A DNA stretch of 64,000 nucleotides, taken from Diphasiastrum complanatum (lineage: Eukaryota; Streptophyta; Lycopodiopsida; Lycopodiales; Lycopodiaceae). The stretch covers positions 11,949,303 to 12,013,302 of the forward strand of contig CM055106.1 of NCBI GenBank assembly GCA_029204225.1, in the 5' to 3' direction. The notes under the pieces were generated by a model. That model did not search any database. It was not told where the DNA came from and saw only the letters and a list, made by a program, of their open reading frames with translations. Of this stretch, positions 23,250-35,153 are shown one piece after another (positions within the stretch are counted from its first letter, which is position 1; each line of letters starts with the position of its first letter). Made by a program: the position numbers and the translations under genes.

Positions 23250-24193
23250 AAATTAGTCATCATTGTAACTTATGTCAATACTACTCACATTGTTCAAGGT
23301 CTTGATCCAGTGGTACCATTTACTCTTTTTTTTTTCTATTTGATAATGAAAGCATATGGAGGACATTTTGATTCTGCATTCTATATCTCCATTTGATTTC
23401 TTATCCCAACCTTCCTCTATAAGCGAAAATATATACTTTTCGATAATTCTTTACATAAAAACATAGTTGGCATTTTCTGTACATTGACCCTTGCAAAAAA
23501 ATTTCACAAATATATTCAAAGAAACAAACCAACTTAATTGGACTGTTTTTGAGTTTGTACTTATCTTTAACAAAACTTTTACATCATTATATAGTTTACA
23601 TCGAAATGATTTTGAAACTGAGGCATCATCAGTAACCCATTCATGACTTCTAAAGCTAGATAGTGGAATGGAATATTTGTTTTCAAAGCCTCCCTTTAAA
23701 TGGAATGTACATTGATTTATAGAAAACGATTTGACAATCAACAAAATCTTTTGCAGCTCTACCTTTATATTGCAACTGTCCAATATCAAAGTGTCGTACA
23801 TCCAACACACCTACAAGAGATCCAGTTGGTTCCCATTCATTTATATTGAAAGGATATAAATTTGCAAGAGAAAAATGATCAGATTGGTGCTTTTAAAAAA
23901 AATGATCCAAAATGAAAGAAATAGAAGTGCAAATAATGTACCAATACTCACAATTGTTTTTTTTTTTGCAATCTTGACAGTTCAATCATTGCACATTTGA
24001 ATGCATATAATACAAATGTTGGACTAATATTTTGTATATAGATTTTCCTCCTGATAATGTTTTGAAATCCATAACTTTGGCCTTCGAATAAGATCACAAT
24101 GATAATTTTGTCTTCTTGCTTTTTTGAAAGGATCCTTTTAATGATGAATGCATCAAAACCCAAGAGTTTTTTGAATACTTTGTTGGCACCCAT
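23250..24193 (-). pseudogene. Unrecognised minus-strand coding remains
   Basis: A minus-strand frame runs from 23810 through one TAA at 23451 to about 23250, giving about 185 codons of protein-like sequence (for example EEGWDKKSNGDIECRIKM and KSKWYHWIKTL). A second block (24193-23948, 81 codons, MGANKVFKKLLGFDAFIIKR) lies upstream in another frame. The gap between them could be an intron or decay. I recognise no domain. It could be a degraded host gene or a transposon protein. Confidence 0.3.
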
Positions 24194-24254
24194 AATCCAT
24201 TGTCATCTTTCTCATTGAAGAGAAGCACAAAGTCAATTGAGGAGCACGATTTTT

Positions 24255-24645
24255 TTATGGCATTGGCATACTTTTTTGCTCTTTCCCCTTTGGTGTTTGC
24301 CTCTTCCTCCTAGAGGTGGTGAAGCAGGTCATCGAGAAACTCATAATGCTAGGGTGATTGGCAAAATTTACAAGAGGGGCTTTTTCTTTGTTGCAATGCA
24401 CTTGCGGCAAAACATGAGTTTGTTTCTGTTTCAAAATCTGCATCCATTCCTATTCATAGTCGTCTATGTCGTTGTGTTTATATATATGTGCATGCATGTG
24501 TGTGTGTGTGTGTGTGGATATATAGATATTTGATCTACAACTTGCATAAGTTCATTTTATTAAAGCTTTTCTGCACAATCCTCGCCTCTCGGGTCTTCAA
24601 GGATGGTCTTTGAGCACCTACGTGATTGTTTATCTCTAGCCAATT
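24255..24645 (+). pseudogene. Second, shredded copy of the RLE-type LINE
   Basis: The peptide FLLFPLWCLPLPPRGG followed by AGHRETHN matches the LINE at about 4970-5060 (FLLFPL-stop-CLPLPPGGG, AGHRETRN). Nucleotide similarity continues through the region matching 5080-5200, and resumes near 24550-24640 with sequence matching 5365-5460 (VFEHLRDCLSLA against VFEHLHDCFSY). The piece matching about 5205-5360 is replaced by a (TG)10 tract. The copy has no endonuclease or RT core left. It ends about 400 bases upstream of the BOLA2 start codon. Confidence 0.75.
24497..24516 (+). repeat. (TG)10 microsatellite
   Basis: An uninterrupted TG run inside the decayed LINE copy, at the point where the LINE sequence is deleted. 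Confidence 0.95.
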
Positions 24646-24885
24646 TTCACGTCATCATAAAAGGTTGGGGCTTGATACTAGTCTCATGGCTTTATGCAAA
24701 TGGAGCACACAAGCTAGCTACGCAATCAATGGGAGTTCACCCTAATGTACAACAGGATTTTGATTACATGGTTGTAACTTGTCTTTGTCAACATAAATAG
24801 CGAAATCATTGTTAGTGAAAGGTCCTAAGTGGGTGTCCATGGCTATGATTTCCAAGATGGCCCATCAAAATAAATAGCATACTAT

Positions 24886-25027
24886 TGCCCCCCAACCCCC
24901 CCCCCCCACCCTTCGCTCTGAAGATTTCTGGCCATCCCTCGCTCCCTTTCTTCCTTGGTTGTGGTTTTCCGGTGCATTAGTGCGAGAATCAGAGGAAGCA
25001 CAAGGCAAGACGGGCGATCGATCAGCC
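24886..25027 (+). promoter_or_regulatory. Likely 5' leader of BOLA2
   Basis: The stretch starts with a C-rich run (12 consecutive C at 24896-24907), then is pyrimidine-rich (CCCTCGCTCCCTTTCTTCC near 24936-24954) and leads to the start codon at 25028 without obvious TATA. A pyrimidine-rich leader is common in plant housekeeping genes. The transcription start is not visible. Confidence 0.4.
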
Positions 25028-26019
25028 ATGGGATCAGTTACCAAGGAGGATGTGGAGTCTACCCTCACGGCCAAGCTGCAACCAGCGCATCTGGTGAGCT
25101 CTTTCTTTCATTTTTCCTTTGCTTTGGTCGGACTGAGGTTAATGGTAGTGAACTGTGTGGAATATGTTTCCAGAATTTCGCATGATTGCTTGTTCTGCGT
25201 ATCTGAGATTCAACAGTTTTTGTATGTTCTGATTTTAAGCTTAGTTTCTAGGCGTTCGTTTCAAAGATTCCTTCAGAAGTCTATTATGTTTTAGCATCTC
25301 TGGCTGTTATAGTAATTTGTTTCCATGTGTTTTTTCTTTGTTTCTACTTCACAAGCTTGAGGTATTATGATCTTTACAGATTGATACTATCTATTAGTGT
25401 AGTCTTTTTATTTTAATGTCATTTATGCATTTACGTCCATTTGTAACACTCTTGGAGCCTGCTTGAATAGGGTTGATACGGAATCAGTTCCACAATCAAA
25501 GGAAAAGGGAGCTTTTTGAGAGATTTTCATCTTATGTTGCTCTCGATTTTTAACGCTTTCAAGATCGTCTAGCTAGTCCTCAAGATGATGCTATGAGATT
25601 TTTCATTTCACTATTTTTAACTTTATGAGTTTCTTTCCGGGGAATTCTTCTTGGACATGCGGTCTGCTCACAGACAGTGGTTGATACATCCGGCGGGTAA
25701 GTAAATTTCCAAGTTTTCATTTATCTGATGTTTCTTGCTTGCTTGACTCGTCTTAATAATCCAGTTATGAGATGAGTGCTCTCGATGCTTTCAGTTTGTA
25801 TGCTTTGTTTGAGGTCAAGTAGTCGGATCTTATTCCAGATGTGGCGCCAGTTTTGATATCGAAATAGCTTCGGCAAGTTTTGAAGGCAAACGGTTGCTAG
25901 AACGGCACCGATTGGTGAATACAGCTCTGACAGAAGAGCTGAAGCAAATTCACGCTTTGTCTATAAGCAAAGCACTCACACCTCAACAATGGCAAGATCA
26001 GCATCCGAGCACTGAATAG
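25028..26019 (+). CDS. BOLA2: BolA2-type protein, three exons
   Basis: BolA2 proteins act in cytosol and nucleus with monothiol glutaredoxins such as GRXS17, sharing a [2Fe-2S] cluster. Exons are 25028-25093, 25674-25696 (only 23 bases) and 25839-26019, with GT-AG borders and matching phases, giving 89 residues, the usual length of plant BolA2. The N-terminus MGSVTKEDVESTL and the helix KLQPAHL match the family start. Exons 2 and 3 join to VVDTSGGCGASF, containing the conserved Cys. Then come FEGKRLLERHRLVN, with the invariant His in RHRLVN, and the C-terminal IHALSISKALTPQQW. There is no transit peptide, which separates it from the plastid and mitochondrial BolA1, BolA3 and BolA4 types. All key residues are present and no damage is seen. 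An unrelated LINE scrap lies upstream. Confidence 0.95.
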
Positions 26020-27623
26020 TTTTGGAATGTGGTCGAGGATGTGTATCTGAATAGGTCTAAAATCTAGACTTCCCTACTTCAGTAATTACAAATTTGGAGT
26101 TTCGTATTATGTATTGGAACCAAGTGGTTGGATTATTGTAAGAACTCTGAGAATGCTGTCAATATGAATTGGTCAAGCCTTCTACAAGTGATATTTGTTA
26201 TACAACCAGCCTTCTGTCGGTAAATAGCATTCTTAAAGAGATTGTTTTGGTCTCTAATTTGTCGTCTCTGTTCTCGAGGATTCATGCCTACAAGAAATTT
26301 TAACCGTGGAGTTTTAAAGTATCGTATGAGTATGGTCTTTGAGGTGTCATTCAGGTGTCATTTTTGTCTTAAAGCACTCAAAATCATATTAACAAAAAGA
26401 TTTAGAGTCAGCTTCTCTTTTTCTGTATTATCTTTCATCAGATTGCAATAGAGCATGACCTTTGACGAAGTCACAAAGATCCATCTTCTGTTTTTCTCTT
26501 TATGACATATCCTTACCTTCTAGGAAGATGTATGCTTTGGTGCCAACCAAGAATTTGCAATCAAGAGATATTCTAAAGCCATGCTATGATACTCAATTGT
26601 TCATTGTCCTTGATTGGACATTCGTATTTCTCTTGTTTTCAATATAATTTGAATTATAATGGTTCAAATATTGTTAACATTGCAAAATCATATCTTCTTT
26701 GTTTAACTTGTAGATTGTAGTTTGTGGAAGTTGCCACTTGCTTGTAATCGATTTTGAAGCATTCATTTATTGCTACTCTTATGCAAGTAGCTTACATTGT
26801 TATTTGGTTTTTATCTAAGCTTTGGAGTTGGTAACCCAACACATACATAAGCATAGTCAAGCCCCTTTTGACTTCCATAGTAGCCTAAAACAATGATGTA
26901 GCCTACTCTAAACTAGGTCTCGATTTTGATCCCTTAATTTTTAGCAAAACATACGTTGGAAGCCTTTTTCTCACTCACATTTTTGATGTCTAACAAGGTA
27001 TTTCCTACTCATATTTCAAGTAGGTCTTTTATCCTATTAATAACTATTAAGAATTAGCCAAAAAAGCTCTAATCTACTTGCAATACCATTATGCATAATC
27101 ATGATTATGTTAAGGTGCACTAACATACCTAGATGAATTTATTGTATCATATTTTGTTTTTGCACAAAATGTGTATTATACTAAAAGGATGTAATAATGC
27201 CTTTTAGTAGACAAAGAGGGACTAACTTTTGTATTAGTAAAGGTGCAAGGATTAGACTCGACAATTAGATTGACAATAAGTACTTTTCAATGTTTGAGTT
27301 TGTATGCAATAGTGCAAAACATTTTGCATTCAGATTTAATCCATTTATGTTAATGTTTGGCTTTTAGCCATGTCCACCAATATTTGTTACACTCAAAAGT
27401 CTCAAGGTGTAAGTTGCAATTGATTTTTTTGCAATATAGGCAAGAAATGTGGTAGGTGGCTACAAAAAGCATTTAATTTCGACTCAAGATTAAGCTCAAT
27501 TTTATGCAAACCAAAGTCACTCACCTTAAGAGTTTGAGTTCAAAAATTAAGGATCTTATGATCCCCCAATTTAGTCCAATCATACTCCATTGCGACAATT
27601 AGAGCTGAATTACTCTATTTCTA
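26020..27623. other. BOLA2 3' flank and gene-free sequence
   Basis: The first few hundred bases are probably the BOLA2 3' untranslated region, but no clear polyadenylation signal could be assigned. The rest is AT-rich without a credible frame. Weak Copia similarity may begin only just before 27624. Confidence 0.5.
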
Positions 27624-27803
27624 AACCCACGAACTCATTCTATAACTAAACACATCGAAGTTCAATTTCATTTCCTTCAAGAGAAACAAAGTTACTGTCC
27701 AACTGACAGTATGTTGGCTAATATCTTGACTAAACCTCTGTCGAGTGTAAAGCATATTGTATTATGTAGCTTGCTAAATTTCATTCAGGATCCTAGGAGT
27801 TAA
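27624..27803 (+). pseudogene. Copia RNase H C-terminal fragment
   Basis: Sixty codons including the stop: TKHIEVQFHFLQEKQ, then SMLANILTKPLSSVKH, ending at TAA 27801-27803. This is the Copia RNase H tail (TKHIDIRYHF, ADILTKPL). The upstream part of the element is absent. A purine tract (AAGGGGAG, 27809-27816) and an LTR follow directly. Confidence 0.8.
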
Positions 27804-27816
27804 GCTTAAAGGGGAG

Positions 27817-28839
27817 TGTTGGAGTTAATCTTCACTCCGACTCACCCGAATTCGATTCTTCAGCACAACTACACTATGTAAATATACTCTTTCTCTACAA
27901 TGGCATGCAACCTTACTCGCATAAGTCGAACGACCTATGCAATATATCGACTTGAAGCAGAAACAGGATTGACTTCGTCGAAGTCCATGTCATCGACTTT
28001 ATCGACTCAACTTCGTCGACATCCTGACATCAAACTCCATCGACATCGACATCTTCTCAAGAGCAAGCCAGTTGACTCGACTTGCCTGAAGTCTTCGACA
28101 ATCGTCGATTGTTACCATTCAAAATGGAGCTCTTCCTCTGCCCTGTCCGACACAGATCGCGTCATAGCTCATTTCAGTACTTTGCAGTAACTGCATTACT
28201 TCACACTTGTTGCCCACATAGTTGTTATAACTGTTGCATGTATATACATAATGACAACACATGATATATATATATATATATATATATATAGATGCAAGTG
28301 AGTCACATGAATGAATGTAATCAAAGTCAATTAGTGGAAGCATGATTTAGAGTTCCTTCGTGAACTCCATTGTATCAAAATTATCTGATTCCATAGGATC
28401 AGAGATCTTAGAGAGAGTGAAAGTAATCCAAGAAGTAGAGTAGTATTCAATCTGTAACTAGCGTAGTAAGATCACAACACACGATGCGCTATTACTGTGA
28501 ACCATTCTCGGGCACAGGATCGTGATCTGATAGTTGTATTCACAACAACTTAATTCAGATTCTCTATTTTCTTATGTGTGTTCCATTGTGAATGCTTTTT
28601 GATAATTTATGTCTCGTACACTGATACTCGCTCCATGACTCACTCGAAATATCTAATCTCGAAAAAAACATGGTTGTCTTAGACGCCTAACTGTTTCTCT
28701 CCCTTCATGGTTGTCTTCGACACCTACAAGATATTTCTCCCATAGATCTAAGTTATATATATAATCTGGTAAAGATCCTATTATATTTGCATGTTGATTT
28801 CTCTCTAATCATTCTGCATCCATACATAGAAACCCAACA
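27817..28839 (+). repeat. Copia LTR, 1,023 bp, TGTTGG...CCAACA
   Basis: It starts TGTTGG directly after the polypurine tract and ends CCAACA, giving a 6-bp terminal inverted repeat with TG..CA ends. The first third is full of GTCGA-type repeats (about 27925-28110). A tract of alternating AT lies at 28264-28290. Directly after the LTR is CTGATATCAAAAC (28842-28854), which resembles a diverged primer-binding site for initiator tRNA-Met (TGGTATCAGAGC). An LTR with a pol end on one side and a primer site on the other would mean two internal regions share it. Confidence 0.65.
28264..28290 (+). repeat. (AT)n microsatellite
   Basis: An alternating AT run inside the Copia LTR. Confidence 0.95.
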
Positions 28840-28899
28840 AGCTGATATCAAAACAGTAGAAACCCAATAGAAATGGTCGCTCCACTTGCCACACTAATA

Positions 28900-29620
28900 T
28901 TCCTTCCCTCCTTAAAATCATTTGCGTCAGAAAATGATGTACCCATCAGGGAGGGACCAATCATACCGATAGTGGCATAGAGAGAACATCCTTCATTTTC
29001 GTCGATTTCTTCACTCTTATAGGTATCTTCATAGGCCGTCTTTTGAGTTCTTCGAGATCATAAAATTGATCCATGGTCTCATGCTGGTCTTCTATTCCAT
29101 GTCGGACCTGTTGTTGCTCACCCACACTTATTGCTTCAAACTGATCTTCAGTAGCAAACTAGAATTGATCTTGACCTTGATAATCACCATCATTGAACTC
29201 TAGCTCATCCTGACCACTGAATGGTTCAATTGCTTCATCTATAGAGCAATCTTCAATGACTGGTTCGTGTTGTTCTTTGTTTTGCTGATCGTTGTTGAAA
29301 TGTTCAGTGCTATGGTCAAGTTCAGAAGTGTCATTGTAGTCCTAATACTAATCATCATTAGCAAAATCGTCGTTCTGGTCTTGATACTGATTGTCATCAA
29401 CGAGCTCGTCGCCTTGCTCATAATCTTTGATGTAATCGTCACCTTGATCCCAATATTCCTCCCCATCATTGTCATAACTGTCATTATAGTATGACTGATT
29501 GTCATCCTCTTGCTCATAATTCCAATTCATTGGAATTTGTAATTGTGGATTGCAAACTTGGGATGAACTTTGAAATGGTATGGAACCTAGATTTAACAAG
29601 GTGCAGTTAAGCAGTGACAA
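28900..29620 (-). pseudogene. Acidic Tyr/Asp/Gln-rich coding remains
   Basis: A minus-strand frame of 90 codons (29620-29348) is dominated by Asp, Glu, Gln, Asn and Tyr (for example WNYEQEDDNQSYYND). With stops, similar composition continues to about 29000 (GEQQQVRHGIEDQHETMDQF). Low-complexity acidic stretches like this occur next to zinc knuckles in retroelement gag proteins, as in the fragment at 22150-22290. No knuckle is visible here, so the class is uncertain. Confidence 0.3.
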
Positions 29621-29639
29621 TAGGCATGAATTTTAAATT

Positions 29640-32600
29640 AGAGAAAATACAAAGAACTTCGAAGGGGGTCAAATATTGGTACAAAAAGACTTCTACATTG
29701 TCAATCTTGTTGAGCTGATGAATTTTGCTTTTCATGGCATCGAAATTCGAGCTCAAATAGATGAGATACAGTAATTTAAAGAAATAAATTATAAAATGTG
29801 TACAACTTAGGACAAATGGGCCTAAAACAAATATTAATGACAAAAATGATGACCACTGTACTCAGCACAATGAACTGAGCAATTTTCATTTTTACAACAC
29901 TGAATTCCGACGTTAAAACGAAAAATATATAGAGGTTTGGAAATGTAAAATGGAGGAACTTAGAAATAGGGCCCTTTTTTGAAAATTTTGGTTTTCTTGG
30001 AGCATTGGACAGCTGAAGAAACGAAAACCGTAAGAAAATCATGGAATTTGACAGTATTTTTTTTTCTTTCGATTACTTGGATGAACTTCCCATGTGTTCG
30101 CAGAAGAAACACAGACCCTAAATGTTTTTTGGAAAAAACCAGAAATTGTTTTTTCGTCGAACACCTGAATGGAAGGTGAGGGAAGAATATTCGAGGAATA
30201 TTTTTGCGGACTATTCCGAGGACAACAAGGCGGAGGTCTCTGGTACTCTTCCACAAAGAGAAAAAAAGAGAGAGATGGGGGCCGTCGGATCTGGGCGTTG
30301 AGTTTGATGGTCGGATGTGTTTTTTTTTCTTTTAAAGCCTTCAAAATGAAAAATCTGAAATTTTTTACAAAGGGACAAAACTTCCAAAATGAAATTTTGA
30401 AGTCCTTCTCTCCCAAAAATCCTACCAAAACTAGGATTTGACCTCTTTCACAAAAATTGCCATAACTTTGTCAATTCTTAACCAAATTGGTTGGAAATTG
30501 GCTCAGATTCAAGTTGAAACTGAGATCTACATCCTATAAAATTATAGTAAAAAAGACTGCAAAAACTATCACTAACTAAAATTTGGAATGAAATCACAAA
30601 AATGGCCATAACTTGGTCATTATAGCTCTAAATCAAAAAATCTCAGTACCTCCAAAAAGCTAAAAGAAAGATCTACTAGTATAAAACAAGAGACTACAAA
30701 AAAAAAAAAAATGAGAATGTAAAAAGTGGAACCAAAACATTCTGAAAATCGAAAATAAAACAAGAAACTCGTGAAGAAAGGACCACCAAACCTTAGCATT
30801 AAAACATATAATCCATTCATGAACATCAAATTACAATATAAATACAAGAAATCAAGAAAACTAGTCAAAAATCAAGAAGATAGAAAAAGATAGCAAAACT
30901 ATAGGGCCTATTTCTAGACCATGATCAAAGCTCTCATGTGATTGTAGGCACATGAACCACCATTTCCATCAAGAAAGCTCTCAAAGAGAAGCTTCAAGAT
31001 CTCTTAAAACTCAAAATTATCAAAATGAACAATAGCCTCCAAATTTAGCACGACTTCAGCTATTTATAGTGATCATTTGTGCCTCTACTATAAGTTTGGG
31101 GACTTATTTGGCTAATTCGGGCCTTACAACCATTATTATAAGTCCGCTATTCACAAATATGGCGCGGTTGTTCTAGCCTCTTCATTAACAATCCTAATGA
31201 CTAATTCTAGTCTAATTTAGCTCCATGGCCATATTTGGCAATTTCTTAGTAAGCTCATGGGCTAATTACAGGTAGCACATGACAATTATAGAACATGGTG
31301 AGGTTGGAAAGTAATGGCAGTAGGTAGCAACTTTCAAGTCCTCCTCAAGGATCAAAGTCTAGGATGTCAAATCAATAGAACTAAAGGGAACAGATGGTGG
31401 ATCAGACCTACCCAACCAACCTAGATAAAAATGATCTAGTCCCCAAGCTATGGACCAAGGCAATGACTCAATAGGAGAGATGCCATACCAGAAGCATGTA
31501 GCTACAATCCACCAAAATCAAGTTCTCGTCATGGAGAGGCCTATGGATATACTTATACCCTCCAAGGTTGCAACCCAACTAGGAGTGATATGAGACCTCT
31601 CATTAAGATACATCAGCAACCAGATTGACGACTTATCTATGGGTCACTACTAGTTCCATATACGTCCACTATCATGATTTTTCTACATGCCATGAGTTTC
31701 CCAACACCTCATAATCATAATTAATCTATAGGTCAAGGTAGGCCTACTGACCTCATTATCATTTTAGGCCAAATCACTTGGAGTAGGCCGATACCCTAAA
31801 CCGTAAACCTAGAATGTGAAGACAAAAATTGCTCATGGTAGTGGATGTTACATTCTATTAGATGATGTATCAAGATTCTAGCTTTTGCATATAGATTTTG
31901 CTTGATTCAATATTTTGCATTTTTCGTAAAATCCTAAATTTGATAGGATCCATTAAAAACTCAAAATGGGCCCTTTGCGAAAATGCTCTTTTTTATTTCG
32001 CACGCTTTAAACGTTCGAGTGGCCCAAAAAATTGTGTCCATCTGTGACGAACTGTAATAGTACTTGACGGACAAAAATGTTTTTGGCATTCCCGGCCAAA
32101 ATTTGGAGATTTCAAAAAATCCTACCAGGTAGAACAAACGATTGTGACTGGACCACCGTAATTGCCCGAATACTCATTTGCTACCCGTATTTGTAAACTC
32201 GAGGTTAATTTGGATTCAATGTTCATTAACTATAGTTAACTAATCCCCGTAGTTTAGGAACTTCTTGTCATTCTTAGGTATACTTCTCATTTTCTTCATT
32301 CTCTTCGTTCTCATTCGTAATCAGCTTCCATAGACATATTTTGGACTGATGGCGACACATAATTGGAGACCAAGATGAATCATTGATGCTATGAATATTT
32401 GCAATGAAACAAATGCAGAAGTTCAATGAATACCAAGAATATATTGTAAATATTAGTGGATTTTGATGCATCCTTCTTCAAAAGTCTCTTTTCGAAAAAG
32501 AAAAAGATCATATAACATATATAGAAGCTATTGGAAAGGAAGGATAATGGATTTCAAAGTATCAATAGCTGGTCAATCTATCAGGGTTGTTTTAGTTTAG

Positions 32601-33050
32601 CATGCTTATCTTCACAAAGAGCTCAACATCCAGGATTTGAATCCAGATGATAGAAGAAAATACAATTGTAAGTATGTGATTACTATGTACATATTCAAAT
32701 TAATTTTTTTTTGTATTAGCATTTTCTTTATATTAAATTTTTCTCACAATATTTTTGTTGGTTTTGCATATTTATATCCATCAAATTTCGTTGAATGGCA
32801 ATTCTCTGTCCCATCGGATCGGCGCGCGTGTGCACAAAGTTGCTGTTGTAAAGCTACCTTTACAAGCTTTACTTCCGGCGCCATCGGCGCCAACAGCGCC
32901 CCTGCTGCTCCCGGTGCCACTGTGACCAGAATCCAGCCGGCGCCAAGTTCCTATGGCTGAAAATCTTTGATCGGTTCTAGCGGAGTCCAGAGAGCTCAGA
33001 TCGATGTGCAATCACCTCACACGATCTAGGCATGATTAAAGGAAGCCTGG
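29640..33050. other. Gene-free, LTR-like AT-rich stretch
   Basis: No frame has recognisable content. The phrase CACAAAAATxGCCATAAC occurs twice (about 30450 and 30596), as often seen in plant LTRs. A GC-rich island with several GGCGCC-like motifs lies at about 32815-32960. These suggest old LTR sequence but no edges could be set. Confidence 0.4.
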
Positions 33051-33151
33051 GGATCAATAAAATCTAGAGAGAGAAAATGACTTTCTAGAAAGAGAAAATT
33101 TTAGAGAGAGAAAAACGTGCTTTATTAGCTTGGGTAGAGTGCTTGGTATGA

Positions 33152-33176
33152 GGGGGGGGGGGGGGGGGGGGGGGGG
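33152..33176 (+). repeat. Run of 25 consecutive G
   Basis: Twenty-five G without interruption, preceded by a GAGAGAAAA-rich stretch and followed by TGCCG. It can form a G-quadruplex. The exact length is also a typical place for sequencing error. Confidence 0.9.
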
Positions 33177-33474
33177 TGCCGAATCACACCAATACTATAG
33201 GGGAGTGCGGGTTGCGACTCAGGGCAAGCTCCAACCAAGTCTCAGCCTCCCTTGCTGGAATGTTGTCATGGCTCTCGCCTTGGCATGCTAGCGCCCCGGA
33301 GACTAGGGTCGGTCACACACTTGAAATGTAACCTTCTCAGATTTATCAATAAAGTGGGATTTTCCTCAAACTGACTCTGATTACCTTCTGGGTTTCAGTG
33401 TTCGGTAAAAGCGCCAGTTGTAAGGCCGCTTCCAAATTTTTAAGTTGGCACATAGCTGAGGGTTGTATCACGGG

Positions 33475-33900
33475 ATGCCAGCGGTATGCCGTCAGGACCA
33501 TTCGGTCCGTGGCGCTAGCGGTATGCTGTCGGGACCATTTGGTCCAAGAACTGGTTGTCTCCATATCTGTCGCGGCTTGTGGTTCTGAGTGTTCCTTGCA
33601 TGAACGTGAATGGGTTAAGCTCTTGGGGAACAGGCTCTAACCTGTCGGCTGAGTTGGATGGCTTGCTTGGGTGGAAGTTACCTGTTTATGGCTGTCCAGT
33701 CTGGCGTGGTGCCAGGTTGGCTTCCAACGCTCGTGACGAAGCTTTCAGTTTGTTAAGTCTGATGTAAGTCAGACCGCTTGCTTGGAATGGATGTTACTCG
33801 TTTGTAACAAAGCTTCGAGTTGGTCAAGTTTGATGTATGTCGGGCGGCTTGCTTGGAGGGAAGTCACCCACATCGGGACCCCCGATCTGGCATGGCGCCA
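33475..33900 (+). repeat. Degenerate tandem repeats, possible LTR
   Basis: Two units of AGCGGTATGCxGTCxGGACC lie near 33480 and 33518. Three units built around GCTTGCTTGG start at 33661, 33776 and 33847, with spacings of 115 and 71 bases. The block follows an AATAAA (about 33347) and may be part of an LTR. No coding frame is credible. Between here and 35150 no gene was found. Confidence 0.5.
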
Positions 33901-34079
33901 GGTTGGATCTCAATGTTGGTTTTCGGAACTTCAAGCTGGTTAAGTCTGATCGTTGTTGGCGAGTTGGCTGCTTGTATGTCAAGTGGGTTTGGATGGCAAG
34001 AGTTGAAGGCTGGGAAGCTAAGTCGTGGTTCCCGGCTCCCTTTGGGATGCCTGCGCTACAGTAACAGTGAGACACTGGA

Positions 34080-35150
34080 AGAGATGCACTGATATTATGA
34101 AATATATGTAATGTTAAGTGTGAAGTAGGGTTAGGTTTAGGGCTTAACTAGGAAGTGTTTACTTAGCCTTGGGAGTAGCAAAGTTCTTGCTTAGGCCATT
34201 GTTCGTTGTTTCAAGTCTTTGGATCGAATCTGAGTCTTCATACTTTTCGCATTACTGATCTTTGTTTTTTGGACAATCACACACTTCGAAATCTTTGCAA
34301 ATTATAATCAAATTTCAAATCTTTGCCAAAGTGAGAAATCTAGAATATTCTCTTTAAAAATTAGAAAATTTTCTTTAAAGTTTCATCTTATCCGTGCTAA
34401 TATCAATTCAACGCGCGAAAGCCCAAAAAGATGTAAAATCTATTTTGTCTATTGTCCATACTTATCAAATCAATGTGCGAACAACCAAGTCAAGGACTAG
34501 GAGTCATACCTGTGCAGGCTGAACCGATATCCGGGCGTGAAATTCGAACATAGCCTACGGATAAAGTTTTTTTTATGGTCATGTTTGTGCTTATGTAGAG
34601 CGGAGCTTCGGAATTGATCGCCCTCGTGAGTTTCCACGAATGCATCGTATATCTAGGTACAAAATTTGGCGACCATTAAGCCTAATGATGAATATTAAAG
34701 TCTTTAATGATAGACCATTCATTACTTTTCAGTGTGGGTACCGTGGTTTAGTATTATTATTGGTGGACGTTTACAGCCCCAGATTGTATGACAAATGTAT
34801 GGCTGTTATTACAAGCACACTTAACTAATTAATGCATGAAATTAGAGCTAGTTTTAACCACAGTAGTTAAAATGTGGGCATTATCAAAAACTCTAAAAAT
34901 GGCAACCAAACGGTACCAGTTTCCATTCTCTCTCCCAAAGTCAAACTTATAAAAGGGCCCATTTGAGCCCATATTTCTCCTAATGTCTTGATTTTAAGTT
35001 GCTGGACTTTTTCAAGAATGTGTTTCAATCTTAGGTGTTAGAAAAAGTTCACCATATTGTGTTTAGATCTATTGCGATCAAGAAATCAACATCCTATGTG
35101 CTAGAATTTGCTATAAAAGATAAAAGGAGAGGCTAGATTGTTTCCAAATC
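34080..35150. other. Gene-free stretch, possible 5' LTR of the next Copia
   Basis: There is no credible frame. A TATA-like TTATAAAAGGG (34947-34957) lies about 290 bases before the Copia gag methionine region at 35244, so part of this may be its LTR, but neither TG nor CA edges nor a primer-binding site could be identified. Confidence 0.4.
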
Positions 35151-35153
35151 TTT

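Noticed and set aside
30039-30441. Overlapping plus and minus frames of 90-129 codons rich in Phe and Lys
   Set aside because: They result from AT-rich, polyA/polyT-rich DNA and have no motif on either strand.
32637-33011. Ala/Pro/Ser-rich frames on both strands
   Set aside because: They reflect the local GC-rich repeats (GGCGCC). Neither frame resembles a known domain.
34120-34145. Telomere-like GGGTTAGGTTTAGGG
   Set aside because: Only about two units, so chance or a small relic. It does not form an array.
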